A stretch of 64,000 nucleotides of DNA from Neobacillus sp. YX16 (GTDB taxonomy: Bacteria; Bacillota; Bacilli; Bacillales; Cytobacillaceae): NCBI RefSeq assembly GCF_030123505.1, contig NZ_CP126115.1:5718001-5782000 (forward strand), in the 5' to 3' direction. A program made the translations under genes and the position numbers. Below are positions 18,822 to 27,584 of the stretch, piece by piece. The notes beneath the pieces are model-generated. The model had not been told where the DNA came from and did not search any database. It worked only from the letters and a program-made list of their open reading frames with translations. Numbering within the stretch: the stretch's first letter is position 1; each line of letters starts with the position of its first letter.

Positions 18822-19070
18822 TTTCTTAGAGAGAAGCATGGGGACGGATCTTAATTCTAACTCAACCTTTTCCTATGTAAAAATTTAGGGGTAATATTTC
18901 AGTGAGATTGAACTAGGAATAAGTAACTATTTTTCTTTTTATGGTAATGTTAACTTTGAGTTAAAGTGTGTTAAGTGCTTGTTAACACTGAAGATAAACG
19001 ATCGGGGGATATTAATCTTTCTACTATAAGTGAAAGGGTTCGTTGTCTTTCATTAAGGATGACTCCATAC

Positions 19071-19100
19071 AAAAAGGCGCCTTTTCAAAGAATAGCGCCC
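19071..19100 (-). terminator. Probable terminator of the two-component operon
   Basis: GGCGC/GCGCC stem followed on the minus strand by five T, about 90 bp beyond the histidine-kinase stop codon. Confidence 0.55.
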
Positions 19101-19135
19101 GCTTGTTAAATAATATTACTATAGCTTTTTAGCTG

Positions 19136-19175
19136 GTTTCCACAGTGGTTTCCACAGGGACGGTTCTCATGGTCT
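19136..19175. repeat. GGGGACGGTTCT-family half-site (copy 4)
   Basis: TTTCCACAGGGACGGTTCTC preceded by a partial TTTCCACAGTGG duplicate, then a short GGTCTTC triplication. It lies directly behind the histidine-kinase stop codon. Confidence 0.65.
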
Positions 19176-19191
19176 TCGGTCTTCGGTCTTT

Positions 19192-21264
19192 TTAATTATA
19201 TTTGGGTAAAGTGATCATCGACTTAAACAAGTCTCCATCCACTTGGATGGTGAATTTCCCTTTTTGGATATCGATGAGGCTTTCTGCAATGGACAGTCCT
19301 AATCCGCTGCCTTGACTTGTTCTGGATTCGTCGCCTCTTTTAAAGCGCTCCATTAATTCGTCTGCTGAAATATTTAACTCGTACGCTGAAATGTTCTTGA
19401 AGGTAAGAAGCACTTCGCTGCCTAAATCCTCGACATCGATGTAGACCCTTGACCCTTTAAGCGCATATTTGAAGATATTGGATAAGACGTTCTCGATGGA
19501 TCTCCATAGTAATTTCCCATCAGCTGCAACGTATACCTTTTCCTTAGGATAATTGAACTTAAAAGCTAAATCGTAATCTTCTATTTTATCACTGACTTCC
19601 CCAAGTCCCTGGGTGATTAAAGAGACAATATCGATACGCTCCAATTGAACCGGAATACTTCCGCTGGAAGCCTTAGCCGCTTCAAATAAATCATCGGTCA
19701 GGATTTTTAACCTTTTGGACTTTTGATCCAGTACTTCGACATATTCCTCTGCCTTTAATGGGAGCTTTTCCTTCTTCAATAAATCCACATAGGTGATAAT
19801 CGAGGTTAAAGGCGTTCTGATATCATGAGATACATTGGTGATGAGCTCCGTTTTTAACCGCTCACTCTTCAGTTCGCTATCAACGGCCTTATTCAACCCA
19901 TCGGTGATGCTATTGATATTAGCCGCAAGTCTCGCGAACTCTCCTTTCCCCCCCACATCGATGGTATGATGAATATCTCCATCTTTTATCTTCTCTACCC
20001 CTTCTTTAATGGCCTGAAATGACTTAACTCTCCTAAAAGCAATCCATGCTGCCAAACCCAAGGTAATCGGGAATATAAAAAACGTTGCCGCAACCACTAT
20101 TGGATATCCGATCACAATCAATACCGTCTTTACCCCAACACTACCGCTGTCATAAACATTTTTTACAAATTGAAACAGCCTATAGAATATTCGATAAATC
20201 AACGTATGCCTGAAAAACGTTCCATTCTTGAAATGCCTCACTAATGATAGAATCAGCACAAACACTGCCACGGAAACCGGAATCGTGATGGGGATGACCA
20301 ATATATCGATATTTGGAGAAGATACATCCTCCAAAAGTGCAACCCAACTGAATATGAGTCCCATACCAAGCAAGAAATTCAGATCAACATATAATTTATC
20401 GACTGCATGCATGCGCAGCTCTTCATCCTTAAATGAATTTCTTCCAATCACAAGCAGCAGATAAACAAACGAAAGGATAAATCCTGCTAAGAACGCTAAT
20501 AATCTATAAAAAATACCCTTAATAATGACTTTATTTTCTTTCCATTCTTCTATTTGTTCATCTAAAAATCCCTTTGTAAAAGCAATCGCTACAACATCGC
20601 TTTCCGGATTCAACTCATCTATTCTATCTGTAATCCAATTGAACCGTTCATTCTCTCTTATTTCTTTTGGATATATGTCTCTCTTATATTCCTCAAACAT
20701 CATATAGGTAGGAAACGTTTTAAACCTTTCTCGTTCTGTCGTTGTATTTGTATACTCGTTCACACCATCACTCGCATAATACATTGGCGCCTTAACCTCT
20801 TCTAGGTTCTGCACTAGTAAATGGTATTCCCTTAAATCAACTTTTATCAGCCTATCCCTTGCCCGCGCGATCTGATCGGCATATTCGGTTTTAAACTTTT
20901 CATAGTTTTCCGCTTCACTAATATTGGGATTATAACTTTTGGATTGAGACAAAAAATCTAAATAAAAGGGATCCACTTCGCCTCTTAATTCTTCCTCCGT
21001 TATACTCCCGCCCTTTAAAATATGTTCTTCACTCTTATACTCCCCAAGCAGTCTCGTTAGATTGCTAACAATACTCTCCGTTTCCCGCACATATGCCTGG
21101 CTTAAAAAGTAGTTTTCTTCAAAAACGATACCAAGATCGCCATCATTTACTTCCTCAACATCAACAAATGCTTTGACGATGCCTGCAAAACAAGTAATCA
21201 TCACCATAAAAACGATAATTTTTGTTGTAATCGAGTGACTATATTTTTTCAACTTTATATCCAA
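19192..21264 (-). CDS. Sensor histidine kinase with a multi-span membrane region
   Basis: 690 residues. A first helix (about 14-30) is followed by an extracytoplasmic segment of roughly 220 residues. At least four more helices lie between about 245 and 410, more than the usual two. Then come a HAMP-like linker, the H-box NVSHDIRTPLTS (His near 478), and a HATPase domain ending with GSGLGLSIAESL. It phosphorylates the response regulator encoded just upstream; the genes overlap by 26 bp. The ligand cannot be read. The extra helices hint at membrane or cell-wall stress sensing, which is inference. Confidence 0.92.
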   Translation of the reverse strand: MDIKLKKYSHSITTKIIVFMVMITCFAGIVKAFVDVEEVNDGDLGIVFEENYFLSQAYVRETESIVSNLTRLLGEYKSEEHILKGGSITEEELRGEVDPFYLDFLSQSKSYNPNISEAENYEKFKTEYADQIARARDRLIKVDLREYHLLVQNLEEVKAPMYYASDGVNEYTNTTTERERFKTFPTYMMFEEYKRDIYPKEIRENERFNWITDRIDELNPESDVVAIAFTKGFLDEQIEEWKENKVIIKGIFYRLLAFLAGFILSFVYLLLVIGRNSFKDEELRMHAVDKLYVDLNFLLGMGLIFSWVALLEDVSSPNIDILVIPITIPVSVAVFVLILSLVRHFKNGTFFRHTLIYRIFYRLFQFVKNVYDSGSVGVKTVLIVIGYPIVVAATFFIFPITLGLAAWIAFRRVKSFQAIKEGVEKIKDGDIHHTIDVGGKGEFARLAANINSITDGLNKAVDSELKSERLKTELITNVSHDIRTPLTSIITYVDLLKKEKLPLKAEEYVEVLDQKSKRLKILTDDLFEAAKASSGSIPVQLERIDIVSLITQGLGEVSDKIEDYDLAFKFNYPKEKVYVAADGKLLWRSIENVLSNIFKYALKGSRVYIDVEDLGSEVLLTFKNISAYELNISADELMERFKRGDESRTSQGSGLGLSIAESLIDIQKGKFTIQVDGDLFKSMITLPKYN

Positions 21265-21925
21265 CTCCCCACACCACCTTCAAATATTTTGGCTCTTTCG
21301 GATTGATTTCTATTTTCTCTCTAATTTTTCTGATATGTACGGTCACCGTATTTTCCGGACTAAAAGCCGCTTCATTCCATACCTTCTCATAAATCTCCTC
21401 GATGGAGAAAACCCTTCCGGCGTTTGCAGTCAGTAGCTTTACAATCTTATATTGTACCGGCGTCAGATGGACAATCTCTCCATCGACAGTGATGGTTTTA
21501 CTTTCATCATCGATGATGAGTCCCCCCGTTCGATAGACATTTGTCTTGGTTTCAAGCCCTCCAAAAGATGTATACCTTCTCAGCTGTGACTTAACTCTTG
21601 CGATGAGCTCTAATGGATTAAACGGCTTGGTGATATAGTCATCTGCTCCAATATTTAATCCTAAAATTTTATCGTAATCCTCGGATTTAGCAGAAAGCAT
21701 GATCACTGGTATTTTATTATCTTCTCTAATCTTCATCGTCGCTCGAATTCCATCCATCCTTGGCATCATGATATCCATGATAATAAGATGAATCTCCTGA
21801 TAATCGATGATTTCGATAGCCTCAATGCCATCAAACGCCTTAAATACTTGATAACCTTCATTTTCCAAGTAAATTCCAATCGCATCCACAATTGCCTTAT
21901 CATCATCACAAACCAATATGTTCAT
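21239..21925 (-). CDS. OmpR/PhoB-family response regulator
   Basis: 228 residues. The receiver has the acidic pocket CDDDKA (7-12), the phospho-acceptor Asp in LIIMDIMMPRMDG (near 52) and the conserved Lys in DDYITKPFNP. The C-terminal winged helix has VHLTPVQYKIVKLL and VTVHIRKIREKI. It is the first gene of the operon, with the kinase overlapping downstream. Closest in style to the VanR/PhoP group of Bacilli. Targets unknown. Confidence 0.95.
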   Translation of the reverse strand: MNILVCDDDKAIVDAIGIYLENEGYQVFKAFDGIEAIEIIDYQEIHLIIMDIMMPRMDGIRATMKIREDNKIPVIMLSAKSEDYDKILGLNIGADDYITKPFNPLELIARVKSQLRRYTSFGGLETKTNVYRTGGLIIDDESKTITVDGEIVHLTPVQYKIVKLLTANAGRVFSIEEIYEKVWNEAAFSPENTVTVHIRKIREKIEINPKEPKYLKVVWGVGYKVEKI

Positions 21926-22021
21926 GAATCATATCTCCCCTTTTTTGCTACTAAATTCATCATACCCATCAAATCTTAACAAACTCTATATGTAAATCTT
22001 AAGATTTTCTTAGCATTTACG

Positions 22022-22143
22022 CCAGGGGACGTGGGGACGGTTCTCATGGTCACTTGAAATCAAATGACGAACCGTCCCCAAGGTCTCCTAACCGGTCTCC
22101 ATCATGGTCCAATTGAGACCAAAAGAACCGTCCCCACGGTCTC
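22022..22143. repeat. GGGGACGGTTCT-family composite repeat (copy 5)
   Basis: Three half-sites: one GTGGGGACGGTTCTCATGG and two in the other orientation (GACGAACCGTCCCC and AAAGAACCGTCCCC). They include GGTCTCC and GAGACC inverted words. It fills the gap between the divergent response-regulator gene and the AAA ATPase operon. Confidence 0.8.
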
Positions 22144-22247
22144 ACCCAGTGGTATAATAGTTGTAAAAAGGAAAATCTTTGCAGGGTTTTGTGAGTTTTT
22201 TGTTGAATTTTATTACAGCAGGACAGCCAAGAAGGAGATTATGAGAA

Positions 22248-23912
22248 GTGAATGGACAAAGCATTTCTGATTTTAAAGTTTTAGTATCGAATCTATTAAA
22301 AGCACGGTTTCCCTATTTATATATTTCAACATGGGAAGAGGAACGAGCAGTTGACGTTATTCAGTCGGTGGTCACCGACGAAAGTCTGATAAAGACAACA
22401 CGGAAAGTATTTACGTGGAGTGTAACAAAAGGGTTGTCCGAAAATGGGCAGAAAGGGAAAGAAGAAACAAAGGCCCCACTCAAAGCACTCGACTTTGTCG
22501 AAAATTATCATGAGCCTGCCATTTTCATCCTAAAGGATTTTCATGTGTACTTTGGTGCAAATGGACGGCCGGCGGATAATCAATTGATAAGAAAAATTCG
22601 GGACCTCTTACCGACATTAAAACAAAGCCCCAGCCCTAAGAATGTGATTTTTGTCAGCCCAAGTCTAGTACTGCCAGATGACCTGCAAAAAGATTTGACG
22701 ATTGTAGATTTTGACCTCCCTACTTTTTCTGAAATCAAGTATGTATTAGATGAAATGATTTATGCGAATCAACGAAGCGGCCGAATCGTCATTGATCTAA
22801 AAAATGACGAAAAAGAACGTCTTGCAAAGGCAGCCTTAGGATTAACACTCCATGAAGCGGAAAATGCATTTGCGCGTGCGATGGTTGAGGACGGCCGGTT
22901 AGATATAAAAGATGTCGAGGTTATCATTGAAGAAAAACGGCAGATTATCAAGAAGTCGGGAATTTTAGAATTTATTAAAAGTGACCTAAAGATAGAAGAT
23001 GTCGGAGGACTTGAAAATCTCAAGCGCTGGTTAAAGAAACGAGACAAATCCTGGCTTGATTCTGCACAGAAATATGGGCTACCTGCTCCTAAAGGCGTTC
23101 TGATTACAGGGGTTCCAGGCTGTGGAAAAAGCTTAATTGCCAAATCCATCAGTGCGATGTGGCAGCTTCCCCTCCTTCGTCTAGATATGGGGAAGATATT
23201 TAGCGGAATTGTCGGCAGCAGTGAAGAAAATATGCGCAAAGCCATTCAAACGGTCGAAGCCATCTCTCCTTCTATTCTTTGGATTGATGAAATTGAAAAA
23301 GGCTTTAGCGGTCTTTCCTCTAGTGGTGATAGCGGGACCTCAAGCCGAATCTTTGGTACTTTCCTTACGTGGATGCAGGAAAAAACCAAACCGGTATTTG
23401 TCGTGGCAACGGCCAATAATATTCATTCGTTACCAGCGGAGTTGCTGCGCAAAGGACGTTTTGATGAAATATTCTTTGTCGACCTTCCTACGATGAAGGA
23501 ACGAATGGACATCTTCCGAGTACATATGCAAAAGCGGTTAATCGATCCACAAGTAATGGGACACTTTGAAATAAACGACGGGGTGCTAGAAAGATTAGCT
23601 CAGTTAACAGAAGGATATGTCGGAGCGGAAGTGGAACAAATCGTCATTTCTGCTTTGTTTGAAGCATTCTCTGAAGACCGCAGTATAGACCTCGGGGACT
23701 TTGAGAAGGCCATTAATAATACGGTCCCCCTTTCGATTACTCAAGCAGAGCAAATACATTCCATCCGAGAATGGGCCAATGTTCGCGCAGTGGCAGCTAC
23801 GCCAAAAGAAGACCGTGCCGAATACAAAAGTAAAAAGGAAATCGTCCTATCTCCTCCTCCAAAAGACGAAGATGTCCGAATGGAACGAGGCGGCAGAGCG
23901 GTAGATTTTTAG
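22248..23912 (+). CDS. AAA+ ATPase, Ycf46-like
   Basis: 554 residues from a GTG at 22248, with AAGGAG about 11 nt upstream; the ATG 7 nt earlier is out of frame. The N-terminal about 240 residues are family-specific. The AAA module then shows Walker A GVPGCGKS (near 285), Walker B ILWIDEIEKGF (near 345), a sensor 1-like VATANN and an arginine-finger region RKGRFDE. The helical lid lies near 400-480. Ycf46-like ATPases occur in cyanobacteria, plastids and some Firmicutes and have no settled biochemistry. First gene of a compact operon with DUF2997 and DUF1257 proteins. A protein-remodelling role is inference. Confidence 0.9.
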   Translation: MNGQSISDFKVLVSNLLKARFPYLYISTWEEERAVDVIQSVVTDESLIKTTRKVFTWSVTKGLSENGQKGKEETKAPLKALDFVENYHEPAIFILKDFHVYFGANGRPADNQLIRKIRDLLPTLKQSPSPKNVIFVSPSLVLPDDLQKDLTIVDFDLPTFSEIKYVLDEMIYANQRSGRIVIDLKNDEKERLAKAALGLTLHEAENAFARAMVEDGRLDIKDVEVIIEEKRQIIKKSGILEFIKSDLKIEDVGGLENLKRWLKKRDKSWLDSAQKYGLPAPKGVLITGVPGCGKSLIAKSISAMWQLPLLRLDMGKIFSGIVGSSEENMRKAIQTVEAISPSILWIDEIEKGFSGLSSSGDSGTSSRIFGTFLTWMQEKTKPVFVVATANNIHSLPAELLRKGRFDEIFFVDLPTMKERMDIFRVHMQKRLIDPQVMGHFEINDGVLERLAQLTEGYVGAEVEQIVISALFEAFSEDRSIDLGDFEKAINNTVPLSITQAEQIHSIREWANVRAVAATPKEDRAEYKSKKEIVLSPPPKDEDVRMERGGRAVDF

Positions 23913-23933
23913 ATAATAAGGACGGGGTATAAA

Positions 23934-24161
23934 ATGTCAAAGCAATTACGAATACAAATTTTTCAAGACGGTCAAATCCAAGCTGAAGTTCTAGGAGTGA
24001 AAGGGAAAAAGTGTACAGATTATATCTCCCTGCTCGAGGAATTATTGGAAGCAGAAATCATTGAATCTGAATATACTTCCGAGTATTACCAAACAGAAGA
24101 AGTTCATATAGACGAAATGCAATCCAACCCGATTACCGTGAACACAAAGGGGGTAAGGTAA
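23934..24161 (+). CDS. DUF2997-family protein
   Basis: 75 residues. It begins with a predicted beta-hairpin (LRIQIFQDGQIQAEVLGVKG) and continues with KGKKCTDYISLLEELL, an acidic, tyrosine-rich stretch and a C-terminal tail. This resembles DUF2997 proteins, which are regularly encoded beside DUF1257. The ATG follows GGACGGGG. It ends one base before the DUF1257 start codon. Its role is unknown; a small partner or substrate of the ATPase is inference. Confidence 0.75.
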   Translation: MSKQLRIQIFQDGQIQAEVLGVKGKKCTDYISLLEELLEAEIIESEYTSEYYQTEEVHIDEMQSNPITVNTKGVR

Positions 24162-24893
24162 ATGTCTGTATCATTGGCTTTAATTCCAATAGCCCTTACC
24201 CTTCGCACATGTTTGGGCAAGGATCAATTCCATGAATGGGTTGATTCCATGCAGGTAAAGGTTGCAACGAGCTTTGAAAATGAACAGGATTTAATTCAAA
24301 CACTTCAAAAAGCGGGTTATGATGCTGAGAAATGGGGTGGATCGATCAAGACCCACCTAAATGGGGAAAAGCAATTTTTCTTTTGGGAGTTTGTCGATGG
24401 CAAGTGGCAGGCAATTTTTGAAAAAGCCGATTCTCAGGCTGCCTTTCAGCAATTTATGAAGGATTTGGAACAAAAATCGATGAGAAAAATCTTCACTGGT
24501 GATTACATAGCAGAGAATCAACTTGAACAAGAACCTGTACATACCTTCCCTACCAATTTCCGGGATGGAAACATTTTAACTCGGACGTTAAAGGAATTCG
24601 GCGTCAACACAATTCAAGGGAATAATGGGGATATTTCCTGTACCGTGCAGGGAACTCATTTAACGTTTCGACAGAATGGAGACACTCCTTACTCGGTGGA
24701 AATTAAAAATGCACCAAGTTTGCAGGATATTTATATGTATATCTCCGATGTAGATGATGAATATAAACGATGTGTACAAGCATTGGTTTACGAAAAACTG
24801 AAACAAAGAGCAGCACAGAAAAATTTAACAGTTGAAACGGAAGAAGTGCTTGAAGATAACTCGATTGTCATTACGTTAAACATCCAAGGCTAA
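24162..24893 (+). CDS. DUF1257 (Ycf35-like) protein
   Basis: 243 residues, soluble, no signal peptide. The early part fits the DUF1257/Ycf35 pattern (LIQTLQKAGY, then WGGSIKTHLNGEKQFFFW). A second related half begins near residue 135 (DGNILTRTLKEFGV, then GNNGDISCTVQGTHLTFRQ), so the protein looks like an internal duplication. Its start codon directly follows the DUF2997 stop. Ycf35 and Ycf46 are both conserved plastid/cyanobacterial genes without a firm function, so the Firmicutes operon may preserve the same unit. No catalytic residues stand out. Confidence 0.75.
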   Translation: MSVSLALIPIALTLRTCLGKDQFHEWVDSMQVKVATSFENEQDLIQTLQKAGYDAEKWGGSIKTHLNGEKQFFFWEFVDGKWQAIFEKADSQAAFQQFMKDLEQKSMRKIFTGDYIAENQLEQEPVHTFPTNFRDGNILTRTLKEFGVNTIQGNNGDISCTVQGTHLTFRQNGDTPYSVEIKNAPSLQDIYMYISDVDDEYKRCVQALVYEKLKQRAAQKNLTVETEEVLEDNSIVITLNIQG

Positions 24894-25013
24894 ACAAAGC
24901 CTTTCTTTTACGATAAAAGGGTTTCAAGCGTACTTCAACCCCTAGTCCGATTTCACCTCTGTCTGCAATGGATAAATCATAGACTGAGAGATTTTAAGGG
25001 AGGACATCATAAC

Positions 25014-25769
25014 ATGACACCAACACCGAAGGGGAAGTTTTGGAGAGTAAGGAAATCTTGGTGGATTTTATTAACCTTTACGGTAATGTTTAATTGGGTC
25101 GCTTTTTTCATTATTGGCTCTAAAGTAAATCATAAAAAATGGAAAATGTATGGAGCTCTTTATGCCATACCATTTATCCTCCTTATGGCAATCGGAGACC
25201 GTTACGAATCAAATGACTGGCAATGGGATTTAATGGGTACTTCTCTGTTAGGGGGATGGATAGCCTCCATGATCCATGCCTTTCGTATTCGTAAGGAGTA
25301 CTTGTATCGATTAGAAGCAATAGAATTAAGAGAACCTTATGAGGATTATAAATTAAGAGGAAAAATTCAATCCGAGTATGGAGTAAAGTTCAACCAAGCT
25401 CCCATCGAACAGTCGCTGGAGCAGCCAAACCCAGTATCGCAGCAGGCTCCAACACAGCCAGCGCATTCTCATCCACCTACCCGAACAGCAGAGGTTTCCC
25501 CGGTTCAAACAGAGCGGCATAAACCAGATCCTGTTGACTTGAATAAGGCTTCTGAGCTGGAACTTGCCATGCTGCCAGGTGTGGGTCCAATCTTGGCAAA
25601 AAGAGCAATGATGGAGCGGGATAAATTAGGCGGCTTCCGATCACTGGAGGATTTCTCCCAGCTGTTGGGCCTAAAACCGCATATCGTTGAAAAAATTCGT
25701 CCACTTGTGGTGGTAATCCCAACAGAAGATTCATCACAGAGATGGACTGGACGGATGGTTGATTTTTAA
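25014..25769 (+). CDS. Membrane protein with C-terminal helix-hairpin-helix domain
   Basis: 251 residues. Three hydrophobic helices occupy about 14-35, 43-62 and 73-92, a Pro/Gln-rich linker covers about 120-165, and a ComEA-like helix-hairpin-helix domain closes the protein (VDLNKASELELAMLPGVGP). That motif usually binds DNA without sequence specificity, here on the cytoplasmic side of the membrane. The stop codon overlaps the next ATG by one base. A 120-bp gap separates it from the DUF1257 gene, with no terminator visible. Its last residues, GRMVDF, closely match GRAVDF at the end of the AAA ATPase in this operon, an unusual shared C-terminus. Confidence 0.85.
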   Translation: MTPTPKGKFWRVRKSWWILLTFTVMFNWVAFFIIGSKVNHKKWKMYGALYAIPFILLMAIGDRYESNDWQWDLMGTSLLGGWIASMIHAFRIRKEYLYRLEAIELREPYEDYKLRGKIQSEYGVKFNQAPIEQSLEQPNPVSQQAPTQPAHSHPPTRTAEVSPVQTERHKPDPVDLNKASELELAMLPGVGPILAKRAMMERDKLGGFRSLEDFSQLLGLKPHIVEKIRPLVVVIPTEDSSQRWTGRMVDF

Positions 25770-26368
25770 TGAAACTTCGAATTCACCAATTCATTCCCTT
25801 TACCCGTGTGGAAGGTCCGGGTGAACGGGCTTGTCTTCAAGTTCAAGGCTGTCCGATTCGCTGTTCCGGCTGTGCTGTTCCATTTACCTGGTCCACAAAG
25901 GGTGGCTACGATGTAACCGTCGAAGAACTTGCCCAGAAGATAATAGCTGGACCTAAGGTGGAGGGTATCACCTTTTTAGGAGGCGAACCTTTTGAACAAG
26001 CGGAAGCACTCGCAGAATTGGGCGCACGTTTGAAGGAAACGGGGTTATCGGTCATGACCTTTTCAGGTTACGTTCTGGAAGATATCAAGAGTGCTAATCG
26101 TAAGGATTGGAATGACTTATTACGTGTAACGGACCTTTTGATTGATGGCCCTTTTCAAAAAGAAAAGCGGGACCTCAGCAGGCCCTGGGTAGGATCATCC
26201 AATCAAAGGTATCACTTTTTAACCGATCGCTATGCTTACTTGAAGGACGAGTTAACGAATACACCGAACCGAATGGAAATAACTTTAAAACCTGATGGAC
26301 GTGTTTTTGCGAACGGTATGGCAACCATTGAGGATTTAGAAGGATTATTCAACGAGTTAATAAAATAA
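25769..26368 (+). CDS. Radical-SAM activase-like 4Fe-4S protein (NrdG/PflA-type single-cluster fold)
   Basis: 199 residues. The cluster motif C-x3-C-x2-C appears in LQVQGCPIRCSGC (near 27-39), followed by GITFLGGEPFEQ (near 71-82), the SAM-binding GGEP motif. Length and order match activating enzymes of glycyl-radical systems, but no glycyl-radical enzyme or ribonucleotide reductase is nearby. It is the last gene of the AAA/DUF2997/DUF1257/HhH operon. I infer it modifies or matures a partner of this operon; the substrate is unknown. Confidence 0.85.
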   Translation: MKLRIHQFIPFTRVEGPGERACLQVQGCPIRCSGCAVPFTWSTKGGYDVTVEELAQKIIAGPKVEGITFLGGEPFEQAEALAELGARLKETGLSVMTFSGYVLEDIKSANRKDWNDLLRVTDLLIDGPFQKEKRDLSRPWVGSSNQRYHFLTDRYAYLKDELTNTPNRMEITLKPDGRVFANGMATIEDLEGLFNELIK

Positions 26369-26430
26369 GATTTATGGATAAGTAGACATACTATGCGTGC
26401 CAATTTTTCCTTTTTCCATTTATCAACTAA

Positions 26431-26494
26431 TGAAAAACGCAGACCCCTTGAAAGGTAAAGGGTTCACTTTAGAGGTGCATGACCTCGTTTTGAC
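26431..26494. repeat. Left arm of a ~62-bp inverted repeat flanking the hairpin array
   Basis: It aligns with the reverse complement of 27258-27319, sharing ACGCAGACC, GGTAAAGGG, TCACTT and GGTGCA in order. The two arms enclose about 760 bp, including the tandem array. Confidence 0.7.
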
Positions 26495-26533
26495 TAAGAA
26501 AATGTAAGAGAAATTGGCAACAAAAAAACATAG

Positions 26534-26573
26534 AAAAGAGTGCTCATTTGAATAGAAATGGCACTCTTTTTTT
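26534..26573 (+). terminator. Terminator of the AAA/DUF1257 operon
   Basis: AAAAGAGTGC/GCACTCTTTT stem and a T tract, about 165 bp beyond the last gene of the operon. Confidence 0.75.
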
Positions 26574-26619
26574 CTTTGGCTGTTTGGTAAACTTTGTGTT
26601 AGTTATTCCGCTTTAGTGA

Positions 26620-27079
26620 TTGAGGACAGTTTTATCGATTTCATGGCAAGTTTTGTCCTCAAGAGCAGTCATTGAGGACAGTTTTACCGATTTCATGGCA
26701 AGTTTTGTCCTCAAGAGCAGTCATTGAGGACAGTTTTACCGATTTCATGGCAGGTTTTGTCCTCAAGAGCAGTCATTGAGGACAGTTTTACCGATTTCAT
26801 GGCAGGTTTTGTCCTCAAGAGCAATCATTGAGGACAGTTTTACCGATTTCATGGCAAGTTTTGTCCTCAAGAGCAGTCATTGAGGACAGTTTTACCGATT
26901 TCATGGCAAGTTTTGTCCTCAAGAGCAGTCATTGAGGACAGTTTTACCGATTTCATGGCAGGTTTTGTCCTCAAGAGCAGTCATTGAGGACAGTTTTACC
27001 GATTTCATGGTAGGTTTTGTCCTTAAGAGCAGTCAATTGAGGACAGTTTTACTGATTTCAAAGCTGGTTTTGTCCTCAA
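26620..27079. repeat. Nine tandem ~52-bp hairpin units
   Basis: Units begin at 26620, 26672, 26724, 26776, 26828, 26880, 26932, 26984 and 27037. Each carries the inverted repeat TTGAGGACA ... TGTCCTCAA around GTTTTACCGATTTCATGGCA, then a spacer AGAGCAGTCA. Units are nearly identical; the last is one base out of register and most diverged. It contains no gene. It is not CRISPR, because the interspersed segments are constant. Confidence 0.93.
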
Positions 27080-27220
27080 GAGCGAGTATATTGACACCCG
27101 TTTTGGTAATAGAATGACACCAATTTTTCCTTATACAATAAGTATTGCCATTTGATATTGGACTTATATTTTATATTGTCAATTCTTCTATTAATCAATC
27201 TAAACCCTTGATACGATAAC

Positions 27221-27250
27221 AAAAATGGCATACGCCAATGCGTATGCCAT
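27221..27250 (-). terminator. Terminator of the type VII secretion operon
   Basis: A perfect 11-bp stem, ATGGCATACGC/GCGTATGCCAT, with loop CAAT. It is followed on the minus strand by a T run, 75 bp beyond the zinc-ribbon gene that ends the operon. Confidence 0.75.
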
Positions 27251-27257
27251 TTCGTGC

Positions 27258-27319
27258 GTCAATTTGACTTCGTGCACCCTTTAAGTGACCCCTTTACCTT
27301 GAAAGGTCTGCGTTTTTTT
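27258..27319. repeat. Right arm of the ~62-bp inverted repeat
   Basis: Inverted partner of 26431-26494. It lies between the operon terminator and the zinc-ribbon gene's stop codon. Confidence 0.7.
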
Positions 27320-27324
27320 GCATA

Positions 27325-27579
27325 CTATCTTGGTGCGTGGCAGCTTGGGCATGAGCTGCGACTAGAATCAAATTGATTCCCGCAGTTTCGGCAGAATACC
27401 ACTCCAGATACTTCTGCTGGCTTCGTTTGTTTTGAAGCAGCTACTTGTGCGGAAGCCTGCTGCTCCACATGGATTGACCTTTTCTTCGTTAAAGAAACAA
27501 TTACTAAAATCATGGTAATAAGGTTAACAACTAAACTAGCAATGGTAAGCCAATTCCATAGGGTAAAATCTTCAAACAT
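27325..27579 (-). CDS. Small membrane protein with C-terminal zinc ribbon
   Basis: 84 residues. One membrane helix covers about 9-30 (LTIASLVVNLITMILVIVSL). A flexible Gln/Ala linker follows, then a zinc ribbon with two CxxC knuckles (FCRNCGNQ and SCPSCHA). Last gene of the type VII locus, 5 bp after the Ig-like giant protein. Zinc ribbons also occur in the FHA protein of this operon. A structural or regulatory role at the membrane is inferred from context only. Confidence 0.8.
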   Translation of the reverse strand: MFEDFTLWNWLTIASLVVNLITMILVIVSLTKKRSIHVEQQASAQVAASKQTKPAEVSGVVFCRNCGNQFDSSRSSCPSCHAPR

Positions 27580-27584
27580 CCGTA

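Larger units (their letters stand above)
18822..19191. other. Intergenic stretch with repeat half-sites and a terminator
   Basis: No gene. It holds a degenerate GGGGACGG half-site near 18840, a GTTAAC-flanked AT-rich imperfect palindrome near 18951-18987, the histidine-kinase terminator, and a CAGGGACGGTTCTCATGG half-site near 19155. Confidence 0.5.

Noticed and set aside
26620..27079. CRISPR array
   Set aside because: The interval between the palindromic parts is constant and not unique spacers; no cas genes are nearby.
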